Below are positions 27,441-35,250 of a stretch of DNA of 64,000 bases, in pieces. Position numbers and translations under genes: made by a program. Source of the stretch: Sphingomonas panacis (GTDB lineage Bacteria; Pseudomonadota; Alphaproteobacteria; Sphingomonadales; Sphingomonadaceae). Below the pieces are notes generated by a model, which was not told the origin of the DNA, made no database searches, and saw only the letters and a list, made by a program, of their open reading frames with translations. The stretch's first letter is position 1, and every line of letters starts with the position of its first letter. The stretch is taken from NCBI RefSeq assembly GCF_001717955.1, contig NZ_CP014168.1:1178001-1242000 (forward strand). The letters run 5' to 3'.

Positions 27441-28696
27441 GCGCCAGGTCGAACCGCATCATCCGCCAGACGTTGACGATCGCACGGCGCGATTTCGTCG
27501 CGACCGTCTTCACGCCGACCTTCCTGCTGTTCCTGCTCTCGCCGGTCATCATGCTGTCGTTCGCGCTGGTCGGCGCGGGCGGGGCTACGTCGATGGCGAC
27601 CAACGCGGCGGACAAGGCGCAGATCGTCGCGATCATCGCGCCCGAACGCCAAGCGGCGATGCGCGCCACCGACGCGCGGCTACGCCGGTTGTTCGGCCGG
27701 TCCGACCAGCCGCCGGTGCTGACGTTCGAAACCCCCGGTGCGCAGCCGGCCAGCCAGGCGCGCGCGGCCTTCGCGGCCGGCGGGGCGGATACCACCGCCG
27801 CGCTCTACGGCGATCTCGCCGCGCCGACGATCCTGTACGGCGCGCAAGGCCGCGGCGATTCGCGCTATCTCGCCGAACTCGCCGAGGGCACGCTGCGCGC
27901 CGCCGCGAGCGGCGCGCGGCCGCTGAGCGCCGCGACCTTCAAGCCGATCGCGCGCGCGCGCGCGTCGTCGGGCGGGCACAGCCAGGCGGCGTTCTTCAGC
28001 GTGTTCGGCATCTTCTTCCTGTCGCTGCTGCTCTCGGGTCAGGCGGTCAGCACGATGGCGGAGGAGCGCAACAACAAGGTGATCGAAATCCTCGCCGCGG
28101 CGGTGCCGCTCGAAGCGGTGTTCTTCGGCAAATTGCTCGGCATGTTCGGCTCGGCGGTGCTGTTCGTCGGCTTCTGGGGCACGCTCGCCAGCCAGATCGC
28201 GGCGTTCCTGCCCCCCGGCATGGCGGGCGGCCTTGGCGAGATCGGCCCGGCGATCGGTCTGCCGTTGTTCGTGCCGCTGTTCTTCGCCTATTTCGCGATG
28301 GCGTACATGCTGCTCGGCGCGGTGTTCCTCGGCGTCGGTGCGCAGGCGACCACGCCGCGCGAGTTGCAGATGCTGTCGCTGCCGATCACGATCGTCCAGG
28401 TGCTGATGTTCAGCCTCGCGCTCCGCGCGGCGGGGGGCGCCGACGGATGGGTGACGCGCTTCGCCGAAATCTTCCCGTTCAGTTCGCCGTTCGCGATGGC
28501 GGCGCATGCGGCGAATTTTCCCGACGTGTGGCCGCATCTGCTTGCGCTGGCGTGGCAAGCGGTGTGGGTGGGAATCGCGATCACCGTCGGAGCACGTGCG
28601 TTCCGGCGTGGCGTGCTGCAATCGGGGAGCGGCAAGTGGTTCAAGGGCAGGACCGCAGCCGTGGCGGACGCGGTCAGCGGACCGTCGATACCGTAA
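27437..28696 (+). CDS. ABC transporter permease (NatB/ABC-2 type)
   Basis: 419 residues. N-terminal span (TPTFLLFLLSPVIMLSFALVG, about 29-49), then a large periplasmic loop of 140 residues, then five spans beginning HSQAAFFSVFGIFFLSLLLSG. The motif STMAEERNNKVIEILAAAVPLEAVFFGKLLGM (about 205-236) is the coupling segment typical of ABC-2/NatB permeases. It begins in the ATGA overlap with the ATPase gene, which fixes the start. Together they make an exporter. A 79-base gap separates it from msrB. Confidence 0.9.
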   Translation: MSARSNRIIRQTLTIARRDFVATVFTPTFLLFLLSPVIMLSFALVGAGGATSMATNAADKAQIVAIIAPERQAAMRATDARLRRLFGRSDQPPVLTFETPGAQPASQARAAFAAGGADTTAALYGDLAAPTILYGAQGRGDSRYLAELAEGTLRAAASGARPLSAATFKPIARARASSGGHSQAAFFSVFGIFFLSLLLSGQAVSTMAEERNNKVIEILAAAVPLEAVFFGKLLGMFGSAVLFVGFWGTLASQIAAFLPPGMAGGLGEIGPAIGLPLFVPLFFAYFAMAYMLLGAVFLGVGAQATTPRELQMLSLPITIVQVLMFSLALRAAGGADGWVTRFAEIFPFSSPFAMAAHAANFPDVWPHLLALAWQAVWVGIAITVGARAFRRGVLQSGSGKWFKGRTAAVADAVSGPSIP

Positions 28697-28775
28697 CGCC
28701 CGTTCGGGCTCAATCCGTGCATTCGATCCGGGCGTACCTATATCGCACTCGTCCTTCGCAACGAGGTTCTTCGGG

Positions 28776-29261
28776 ATGCACGATCGCAGACAGTTCCTGA
28801 CGCTCTCCGCCTCGGGCGCGGCGGCGTTTCTGTTGTTCGGGTGCCGTGGCGCCACCGCCGCGCCGCCCGAGCATTTCGAGGTGACGCTCTCCGATGCGCA
28901 GTGGAAGGCAAAGCTTTCGCCAGCGGCCTATACCGTGCTGCGGCACGAAGGCACCGAGCGCCCCTTTACCAGTCCGCTCAACGACGAGCACCGCAAGGGT
29001 ATCTTCGCCTGCGCCGGCTGCGCGCTGCCGGCGTTCGCGTCGAAGACCAAGTTCGACAGCGGCACCGGCTGGCCGAGCTTCTGGGCGCCGCTGCCCAACG
29101 CAGTGCGCACGCGCGACGACGGATCGCTTGGCATGTCGCGTACCGAAGTCCATTGCCGCCGTTGCGGCGGGCATCTCGGCCATGTCTTCGACGACGGCCC
29201 GCCACCGACCGGCAAGCGCTATTGCATGAACGGCGTGGCGCTGAAATTCACTGCGGCCTGA
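28776..29261 (+). CDS. msrB: Peptide-methionine (R)-S-oxide reductase, exported
   Basis: 161 residues. It reduces methionine-R-sulfoxide in proteins. The zinc site is formed by CAGC (79, 82) and CRRC (127, 130); the catalytic Cys is in KRYCMNGVALKF (150), and GTGWPSFW lines the pocket. Unusually for the plain cytoplasmic form, it has an N-terminal twin-arginine-like signal DRRQFLTLSASGAAAFLLFGC with a lipobox-like LFGC at Cys23. It may therefore be a periplasmic or lipid-anchored repair enzyme. A resolving Cys at the usual N-terminal place is not apparent. The start follows ACGAGG. Confidence 0.9.
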   Translation: MHDRRQFLTLSASGAAAFLLFGCRGATAAPPEHFEVTLSDAQWKAKLSPAAYTVLRHEGTERPFTSPLNDEHRKGIFACAGCALPAFASKTKFDSGTGWPSFWAPLPNAVRTRDDGSLGMSRTEVHCRRCGGHLGHVFDDGPPPTGKRYCMNGVALKFTAA

Positions 29262-29320
29262 TTGTCCTACCGCGTGTTCAGGGTTTGGCACCTGCCCGAT
29301 CGGGCGCTAGAGCGGACAGT

Positions 29321-30538
29321 ATGGACCGAGCAGACGTAATCATTCTGGGCGGCGGGCTGGTCGGCAGCGCGCTTGCCGTGGCGCTGTCGGCGCACAAGCT
29401 GAGCGCGATCGTCATCGATGTCGCCGACCCCGACGTCATTCTCGCCGCCGGCTTCGACGGGCGCGCCTCCGCGATCGCCAGCGCGCCGACGCGGATGCTC
29501 GGCGCGATCGGCGTGCTCGACCGGCTGGGCGCTGCCGGCTGCCCGATCGAGGGGATCCGCGTCAGCGACGGCCTCGCCCCCGGCAAGCTCGATTTCGCAC
29601 CCGAGCCGGGCGAAGCCGCGCTCGGCACGATGTTCGAGAACCGGCTGCTGCGGTGCGCCTTGTACGAGGCGGCGCAGGCGGCGGACGGGGTCGAGGTGCG
29701 GATGAAGACCCGCGCCGTCGCCACCACGCGCGACGCGCATGGCGTCTCGGTTACCCTGTCGTCGGGCGACATCATCCACGCGCCGCTGCTGATCGCCGCC
29801 GAGGGGCGCGCCTCACCGACGCGCGAGGCGGCCGGGCTCAAGGTCGCGCGCTGGCAGTACGATCACGCCGCGATCGTCACCTCGCTGCACCACGAACATC
29901 CCCACGAGAACATCGCCTTCGAGATTTTCTATCCGCAAGGCCCGTTCGCGATCCTGCCGCTCAACGACGATGCGCAGGGCCATCGCTCGGCGATCGTCTG
30001 GTCGGTCAAGCGGCACGAGGCGCCGGGTATGGTCAAGCTGTCCGAACGCGGCTTCCTCGCCGAATGCGAGAAGAAGATGGGCGGCTTCCTCGGGCAACTC
30101 GGGCCGCTCGGCCAGCGCCAGAGCTATCCGCTGGGTTTCCACCACGCCGCGACGATCACCGCCGAGCGGCTCGCGCTGGTCGGCGATGCCGCGCACGGCA
30201 TTCATCCGATCGCGGGGCAGGGCGTCAACGTCGGCTTCCGCGATGTCGCGACCCTGGTCGAGGTGCTGGTCGACGCCAAGCGCACCGGACTCGATCTCGG
30301 CGACCGCCAGGTGCTCGCGCGCTATGAACGCTGGCGCAGTCTCGACACCTTCATGGTCGCCGCCGCCACCGACGGGCTGACGCATCTGTTCGGCATTCCC
30401 GGCAAGGCCGCCAATGCGGTGCGCCGCTTCGGTCTGTCTGCGGTCGACCGGCTGCCGCCGCTCAAGAACCGCTTCATGGCCGAAGCGCGCGGCGAGAGCG
30501 GCGACGTGCCCAAGCTGCTGCAGGGCATGACGGTCTAA
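29321..30538 (+). CDS. UbiH/UbiF/Coq6-type FAD-dependent hydroxylase
   Basis: 405 residues. FAD-binding loop VIILGGGLVGSALAVALSA at the N-terminus, the middle signature FDGRASAIASAPTRML (a UbiH-type D-G-R-x-x-A/S motif), and the C-terminal GD box LVGDAAHGIHPIAGQGVNVGF (about 286-306) define the aromatic-ring hydroxylase family. It most likely hydroxylates an intermediate in ubiquinone biosynthesis at the membrane. Which position (C1, C5 or C6) cannot be told, since alphaproteobacteria use UbiL, UbiM, UbiH or UbiF variants. It starts 59 bases after msrB. Confidence 0.88.
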   Translation: MDRADVIILGGGLVGSALAVALSAHKLSAIVIDVADPDVILAAGFDGRASAIASAPTRMLGAIGVLDRLGAAGCPIEGIRVSDGLAPGKLDFAPEPGEAALGTMFENRLLRCALYEAAQAADGVEVRMKTRAVATTRDAHGVSVTLSSGDIIHAPLLIAAEGRASPTREAAGLKVARWQYDHAAIVTSLHHEHPHENIAFEIFYPQGPFAILPLNDDAQGHRSAIVWSVKRHEAPGMVKLSERGFLAECEKKMGGFLGQLGPLGQRQSYPLGFHHAATITAERLALVGDAAHGIHPIAGQGVNVGFRDVATLVEVLVDAKRTGLDLGDRQVLARYERWRSLDTFMVAAATDGLTHLFGIPGKAANAVRRFGLSAVDRLPPLKNRFMAEARGESGDVPKLLQGMTV

Positions 30539-30556
30539 CGCTTGACCACGTAATAT

Positions 30557-30637
30557 CCGTTCGCCCTGAGCGTGGCGAAGGGCGTGGCCCAAGCGCAGGT
30601 GCCCGGGCGCGTGCTTCGACACGCTCAGCACGAACGG
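30557..30637. repeat. Palindromic repeat, family C copy 3 (between convergent genes)
   Basis: CCGTTCGCCCTGAGCGTGGC at the left, and GTGCTTCGACACGCTCAGCA followed by CGAACGG at the right. It lies between the converging ends of the hydroxylase and NYN genes and is followed by a small extra hairpin region. Confidence 0.87.
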
Positions 30638-30657
30638 ACTGAGGATTCACCCAGTCC

Positions 30658-31467
30658 TCATAGCGCCGGCTTGGGCGTCCGATCGGTGTTGCGCTTGTCT
30701 GCGACATAGGTCTGGCCGTTGTCGCCCTTGACGATGTCGAACGCGCCGGTCGCTTCGAACAGCGCCGGGAAGTTCTTCACGCCGTAGTTGCGCGGGTCGA
30801 TCGGCGCTTGCCGCTTGGCGGTGCTGCCCGCCGCCGACATCGATGCCCAGCCGTCGTCCCACGCCGATGCTTCGACCGCGCCGCGCAGCAGTTCGATCAG
30901 CTTGGCGTCCTGCGTCAGCGGCTTGGCCGCAGGTGCGGGCTTGTCGGCGGCCTTCTTGCTTGTCTTGGGCTTGGCGGCGGGTTCTGCCGACGGTTCCTTG
31001 GCGGTGCGGCCTTCGAGGCTGTCGAGATACAGGAAGGTGGTGCAGGCGTTGACGAACGGCGACGGCGTCTTGCGCTCGCCGAAGCCATAGACGTCATGGC
31101 CGTTGGCCTTCAACTGCATCACCAAAGGCGTGAAATCGGCGTCGCTTGATGCGATGCAGAACGCGTCTGGCTTCTGCGTGTAGAGCAATTCCATCGCATC
31201 GATGACGAGCGCGATGTCGGTTGCGTTCTTGCCCGTGGAATAGCTGAACTGCTGGATCGGCCGGATCGCGAATTCGTGGAGCTTGTCGCGCCAGCCCTTC
31301 AGGCCGGGGCTGCCCCAGTCCCCGTAAGCGCGGCGGATGTTGGCGGTGCCGTATTTCGAGAGTTCCGCCAGCATCGCCGCGATGTTGCTGTGCGAAACGT
31401 TGTCGGCGTCGATCAGCAACGCGATGCGGCGATCGGGGGCCGGCGCGGCGGTTTGGTCTTTTTCCAA
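30658..31467 (-). CDS. NYN-domain (PIN-like) ribonuclease with C-terminal OST-HTH/LOTUS domain
   Basis: 269 residues. The N-terminal NYN domain (LabA/DUF88 type) keeps its acidic residues: RIALLIDADNVSHSN, KNATDIALVIDAMELL and FCIASSDADFTPLVMQLK. These make a metal-dependent RNase site likely. A Lys/Ala/Pro linker (about 165-195) leads to an OST-HTH/LOTUS domain: LIELLRGAVEASAWDDGWAS ... DPRNYGVKNFPALFEATGAF, a known RNA-binding module. The start is TTG at 31467, chosen because AAAGGAAT stands at the right distance and no ATG fits. Divergent from the second TonB receptor. RNA target unknown. Confidence 0.88.
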   Translation of the reverse strand: MEKDQTAAPAPDRRIALLIDADNVSHSNIAAMLAELSKYGTANIRRAYGDWGSPGLKGWRDKLHEFAIRPIQQFSYSTGKNATDIALVIDAMELLYTQKPDAFCIASSDADFTPLVMQLKANGHDVYGFGERKTPSPFVNACTTFLYLDSLEGRTAKEPSAEPAAKPKTSKKAADKPAPAAKPLTQDAKLIELLRGAVEASAWDDGWASMSAAGSTAKRQAPIDPRNYGVKNFPALFEATGAFDIVKGDNGQTYVADKRNTDRTPKPAL

Positions 31468-31541
31468 GCGAATTCCTTTTGTTGACCGGAGTGTGGCGGG
31501 TGGCCAAGCATTCCGGCATGATACTGGCCTGCAATATCACG

Positions 31542-33545
31542 ATGACCCGCGCGATGCGCGTCCCGATGCTGTTCGCAGGCGTTCTCGCTGCTGGCAACGC
31601 GCATGCCCAGACCGTTGATCCGGCGACCGACGATATCGTCGTGCTGGGGCGCGGGCTCGATCTGCCGCCGGGCACGCCGGCTTACGGATCGGTGACGATC
31701 GATCGGCAGCGGTTGGAGAATGATGCGTCGGGCCGAGTCGAGGATGTGTTGCTCGACGTTGCCGGCTTCCAGCAGTTCCGCCGCTCGGACAGCCGCTCGG
31801 CCAATCCCTCGGCACAAGGCGCGACATTGCGCGCGCTCGGCGGCAATGCGTCGAGCCGGACGCTGGTGCTGCTCGACGGCGTGCCGATCGCCGATCCGTT
31901 CTTCGGCTATATCCCGTTCAACGCAGTGATCCCAAGTCGGCTCGGGGGCATCCGCGTGACGCGCGGCGGGGGATCGGAGGCGTTCGGGGCCGGCGCGGTG
32001 GCAGGCACGATCGAGATGACGAGCGCCAGCCGCGCCGACCTGCCGGTCATCTCGGGCGAGGCTTTGTACGGCAGCCGCAACGCGCAGGAAGTGAACGCCA
32101 TTCTCGCGCCTTCGGTCGGCAACGGCTTCGTTGCGCTGTCGGGTCAGTTCGAGCGCGGCGACGGCTTCCAGACCACACCCGAGGATCAGCGCGCGCCCGC
32201 GACCGTTCCTGCGCGCTACCGCGACTGGTCGGGCGGGCTGCGTGCGGTTGCGCCGCTTGGGCCGGACACCGAGGTGCAGTTTCGTGGGCTGGTGTTCGGC
32301 GACAATCGCACGCTGCGCTTCAAGGGTGCCGATTCGCGTTCGAGCGGGGAGGATGCCAGCATCCGCGTGATCTCGCACGGGCGTTGGCAGGTCGATGCGC
32401 TCGCCTATGTGCAGGCGCGCAACTTCGCCAACAAGGTCATCAGTTCGAGCACATTCGCGTTGACACTCGACCAGCGCAATACCCCCTCGACGGGACTCGG
32501 CGGCAAGATCGAACTGCGCCCGCCGGTCGGCGGCGATCACGTACTGCGCCTCGGTGGCGATGTCCGCCTCGCCGACGGGCAATTGTTCGAGGACGCTTAT
32601 GGCGCGACCGGGCTCGTCACCGCACGGCGCAACGCGGGCGGCGATACCAGCGTCGCCGGGCTGTTCGTCGAGGACAATTGGACGCTTGGCCGGCTGGTGC
32701 TGACCGGCGGCGCGCGAGTCGATCACTGGACGATCACCGACGGCTTCTTCCGCCAGCGCAGCGCCGCCGGCGCGCTCACCACCGATACCGCCTTCCCGGA
32801 TCGCGACGGCACCGAGGCGACCGGGCGCGCGGGCGCGCTTCTCAAGCTCGGCGCGGTCGATCTTCGATTGGCCGGGTACACCGGCTTCCGGCTGCCGACG
32901 CTCAACGAACTCTACCGGCCCTTCACCGTCTTCCCGGTGACGACTCAGGCCAACGCGAACCTCTCGCCCGAGCGGCTGCGCGGGGTGGAGGGTGGCATCG
33001 ACGCGCGTCCGCTCCCCGGCATGACGCTGAGCCTGACCGGCTTCTACAACCGGCTCGGCGATGCGATCGCCAATCTGACGATCAGCCCCATTCTGCGCCA
33101 GCGCGGCAACGTCAACGCGATCGTCGCCAAGGGCGTCGAGGCGAGTTTCGACTGGCGGCGCGGTGCGTTCGGCCTGTCGGCGAGCTATGCGTTCAGCGAC
33201 AGCAAGGTCGATGCGCCCGGCATGGCGTTCGATGGATTGATCCCGGCGCAAAGCCCGCGCCAATCCGCCAGCGCGACGCTGGCGTGGCAGCCGCGTTCCG
33301 GGTTGCTCGCCTCGCTGACCGCGCGCCACGTCGGGCGGCAATATGAGGACGACCTCCAGACCGACGTGCTGCGCGCCGCGACGACGGTGGATGCGTTCGT
33401 CAAGCTGCCAGTGCGCAAGGGCGTGGCGGTGATCGCCCGCGCCGAGAACGTGCTCGACGAGACGGTGGTGACGCGCAACCAGGCGGGATCGATGGATCTG
33501 GGAACGCCGCGCACGCTCTGGATCGGGGTGCGGTTCGGGGGGTGA
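31542..33545 (+). CDS. TonB-dependent receptor (siderophore/vitamin type)
   Basis: 667 residues from MTRAMRVPMLFAGVLAAGNAHAQ, a good signal peptide; further ATGs upstream (31518) and at 31554 are possible starts. TonB box region DDIVVLG, plug domain with RVEDVLLDVAGFQQF, NPSAQGATLRALGGNASSRT and VLLDGVPIADPFFGYIPFN, then a 22-strand barrel ending TLWIGVRFGG. Its length and plug resemble cobalamin/siderophore receptors rather than the 950-residue glycan receptor earlier in the window. No synthesis or inner-membrane transport genes are adjacent, so the ligand cannot be assigned. Confidence 0.85.
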   Translation: MTRAMRVPMLFAGVLAAGNAHAQTVDPATDDIVVLGRGLDLPPGTPAYGSVTIDRQRLENDASGRVEDVLLDVAGFQQFRRSDSRSANPSAQGATLRALGGNASSRTLVLLDGVPIADPFFGYIPFNAVIPSRLGGIRVTRGGGSEAFGAGAVAGTIEMTSASRADLPVISGEALYGSRNAQEVNAILAPSVGNGFVALSGQFERGDGFQTTPEDQRAPATVPARYRDWSGGLRAVAPLGPDTEVQFRGLVFGDNRTLRFKGADSRSSGEDASIRVISHGRWQVDALAYVQARNFANKVISSSTFALTLDQRNTPSTGLGGKIELRPPVGGDHVLRLGGDVRLADGQLFEDAYGATGLVTARRNAGGDTSVAGLFVEDNWTLGRLVLTGGARVDHWTITDGFFRQRSAAGALTTDTAFPDRDGTEATGRAGALLKLGAVDLRLAGYTGFRLPTLNELYRPFTVFPVTTQANANLSPERLRGVEGGIDARPLPGMTLSLTGFYNRLGDAIANLTISPILRQRGNVNAIVAKGVEASFDWRRGAFGLSASYAFSDSKVDAPGMAFDGLIPAQSPRQSASATLAWQPRSGLLASLTARHVGRQYEDDLQTDVLRAATTVDAFVKLPVRKGVAVIARAENVLDETVVTRNQAGSMDLGTPRTLWIGVRFGG

Positions 33546-33565
33546 TCCCATCGTTCGTGGGTCTT

Positions 33566-33617
33566 CCTTCTCCCGTCGGGAAACGGAGGGAGGCGCGAAG
33601 CGAGGGAGGGGTGAGGG
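33566..33617. repeat. Short palindromic repeat, family D (degenerate)
   Basis: CCTTCTCCCGTCGGGAAACG, then GGAGGG and GGCGCGAAGCGAGGGAGGGG, ending GTGAGGG. The outer CCTTCTCCC and inner hairpin TCCCGTCGGGA give it a folded-RNA look. It lies between the converging TonB-receptor and basic-protein genes. Only one copy is in the window. Confidence 0.5.
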
Positions 33618-33629
33618 CGATGCGCCGCC

Positions 33630-33920
33630 TCAGCCAGCGTTCTTTCGGCGTGTCACCCAGCCCTTGCGCGCAGCGGCCGAGCGCTGTTCGGGCGATCCCG
33701 ATTTGTGCGCCTTGCCGCCGCGCGACGCGGCGACATGCGTGTCGGGCTTGCCACGCCCCGAGCCGGATTTGTTGCCGCCGCCCGATTCCTTGTTCACCGT
33801 CGCCCAGGCGCGCGCCTCGGCCTGCTTTTTCGGAACCCCACGATCCTCGTAGCCTTCCTCGATGTGCTCGGCCTTGCGCTTCTGCTTGGGCGTGTAAGCG
33901 TCTTTGTCTCCGCGCGGCAT
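33630..33920 (-). CDS. Small basic protein of the type annotated as plasmid stabilization protein
   Basis: 96 residues from MPRGDKDAYTPKQKRKAEHI; the ATG at 33920 follows AAAGGAGAG. Very rich in Lys, Arg, Gly and Ser, with EEGYEDRGVPKKQAEARAWATVNKES in the first half and GGGNKSGSGRGK, SGSPEQRSAAARKGWVTRRK in the second. There is no membrane segment or known catalytic motif. Such proteins are common in alphaproteobacterial and other genomes and often carry the label plasmid stabilization protein, with no demonstrated toxin or antitoxin partner. Composition suggests nucleic-acid binding or a stress-related disordered protein. Function unknown. Confidence 0.7.
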   Translation of the reverse strand: MPRGDKDAYTPKQKRKAEHIEEGYEDRGVPKKQAEARAWATVNKESGGGNKSGSGRGKPDTHVAASRGGKAHKSGSPEQRSAAARKGWVTRRKNAG

Positions 33921-33978
33921 GATCGCTCTCCTTTCTCCTCTGTTGGCAAAACGCACGGGGCGATCGCGCGTTTCCATG

Positions 33979-35127
33979 TCACGCCCCGCCGAGTTCCACG
34001 CCTTGCCCGAGCGTCGCCACCAGCGCCCTGAGGTCGCCCGATTCGGCCGCGCCCGGCGCCCAGCGGCCGGCGTAGAAGGCGATCAGCCGGTTGACGAAAT
34101 CGAGCTTGAGCACCACGCCGGACGATAGCCGGAATGGGTAGAGATCGGGCTGGCCCATGCTGCGGTTGATCTCGTTGATCGCGAAGGCGAACGGAATCCA
34201 GTGCGCGGTCAGCGTCGCGGTGTCAGCGGTGTAAGGATCGAAGTCGACCACGCTGTCTGGCGTGCCCGGCGCGGCGGCCGGCATCGCGTCTAGCCGGGTG
34301 CCGAACCCGCGGATCGTCGCGAGCGTATCGACGATGTGCGAATGGTGCGCGAAGGTCTCGGCGAAATCCTCCCACGGGTGCATCGTCGCATAGGCGGAGA
34401 CATATTCGTCTTCCCAGCCGACCCGCAACGGATTGGCGTAATGCGACTGGAGAGCCGCCTGATAATCGGCACGCTCATCGCCGAACAGGGTGCGGAACGG
34501 GATCAGGTCCGGCCCGAACTGCACCAGCCGCGACCAGAAATAATGGCCGATCTCGTGCCGGAAATGGCCGACGAGCGTGCGGTACGGCTCGCCCATCTGG
34601 CGGCGGATTCGCTCGCGCTGCGCGTCGTCGGCCTCGATCAGATTCAGGGTGATGAGGCCGTTTTCATGGCCAGTGAAATGCTGCGGCGCATACCCTTGCT
34701 CGGCCGAGGAATCGTAGAGGAAATCGAAGGCGAGGCCGTGGATGTTCTGCGCCTTGGTTTCCAGTTTGAGGCCGAGCCGCATCAGCCCGTGCAGCACGCG
34801 CCGCTTGGCATCCTCGATCCGCGTCCAGCGTTCGAGCACCCCCGCGATGGCGAGATCGGGGATGACGCGGTTGTGCCGGCAGGCGAGGCACATCGACTGC
34901 GGGTCATCGACCGCGACCACCCAGTTGCACACGCCGTAGCGCGCGTTGGCACAGGGCTGCACCGTCACGACTGCGCTGTTCGCGTCACGCCATGCGCCAT
35001 CGGCCACATCGAGGTGGAGGAAGCCGTTGGCGATTGGCGCGAACCCGAGCGGATGCGCGCAACTCGGGCAGACGCGCGATTCGAAATGGAGACGCTGCCG
35101 GCAATTGGGGCAGGTGTAGGCGGCCAC
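33979..35127 (-). CDS. Putative zinc-binding metallopeptidase (Peptidase_Mx family)
   Basis: 382 residues. The first 25 residues hold a zinc ribbon: [21 protein letters not shown] second Cys set follows ([14 protein letters not shown] ... MCLACRHN). The peptidase motif is [11 protein letters not shown] (about 190), an HExxH site, with a Glu further on in [16 protein letters not shown] as the likely third ligand. The start is GTG at 35127, supported by GGAGA nine bases upstream. It is divergent from a giant transglutaminase-like gene, an association recurrent in proteobacteria, which suggests a shared role in making or processing a peptide or protein cross-link. No signal peptide, so cytoplasmic. 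Confidence 0.8.
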   Translation of the reverse strand: MAAYTCPNCRQRLHFESRVCPSCAHPLGFAPIANGFLHLDVADGAWRDANSAVVTVQPCANARYGVCNWVVAVDDPQSMCLACRHNRVIPDLAIAGVLERWTRIEDAKRRVLHGLMRLGLKLETKAQNIHGLAFDFLYDSSAEQGYAPQHFTGHENGLITLNLIEADDAQRERIRRQMGEPYRTLVGHFRHEIGHYFWSRLVQFGPDLIPFRTLFGDERADYQAALQSHYANPLRVGWEDEYVSAYATMHPWEDFAETFAHHSHIVDTLATIRGFGTRLDAMPAAAPGTPDSVVDFDPYTADTATLTAHWIPFAFAINEINRSMGQPDLYPFRLSSGVVLKLDFVNRLIAFYAGRWAPGAAESGDLRALVATLGQGVELGGA

Positions 35128-35250
35128 GCGATGTCTCCGGGAAAGGGCTGTCCTCGCTCAACGCGACGCTGCAACACGAGTTTCGCGAGAGGAAAGCGGT
35201 TGGCGAGATTTTGGTTGCATAGCAGCAACGCATGCCGTCTGTTCAACCTT

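Noticed and set aside
28697-28775. Possible small gene between the ABC permease and msrB
   Set aside because: Only 79 bases, with no start codon plus ribosome site leading to a closed frame; most likely promoter region.
33630-33920. Toxin-antitoxin system at the plasmid-stabilization-like gene
   Set aside because: Only one gene, highly basic and without a RelE/ParE fold, and no partner gene adjacent.
34336-35250. Long N-terminal extension of the transglutaminase frame
   Set aside because: It overlaps the metallopeptidase gene on the other strand and does not resemble the family; the real N-terminus is at [10 protein letters not shown].
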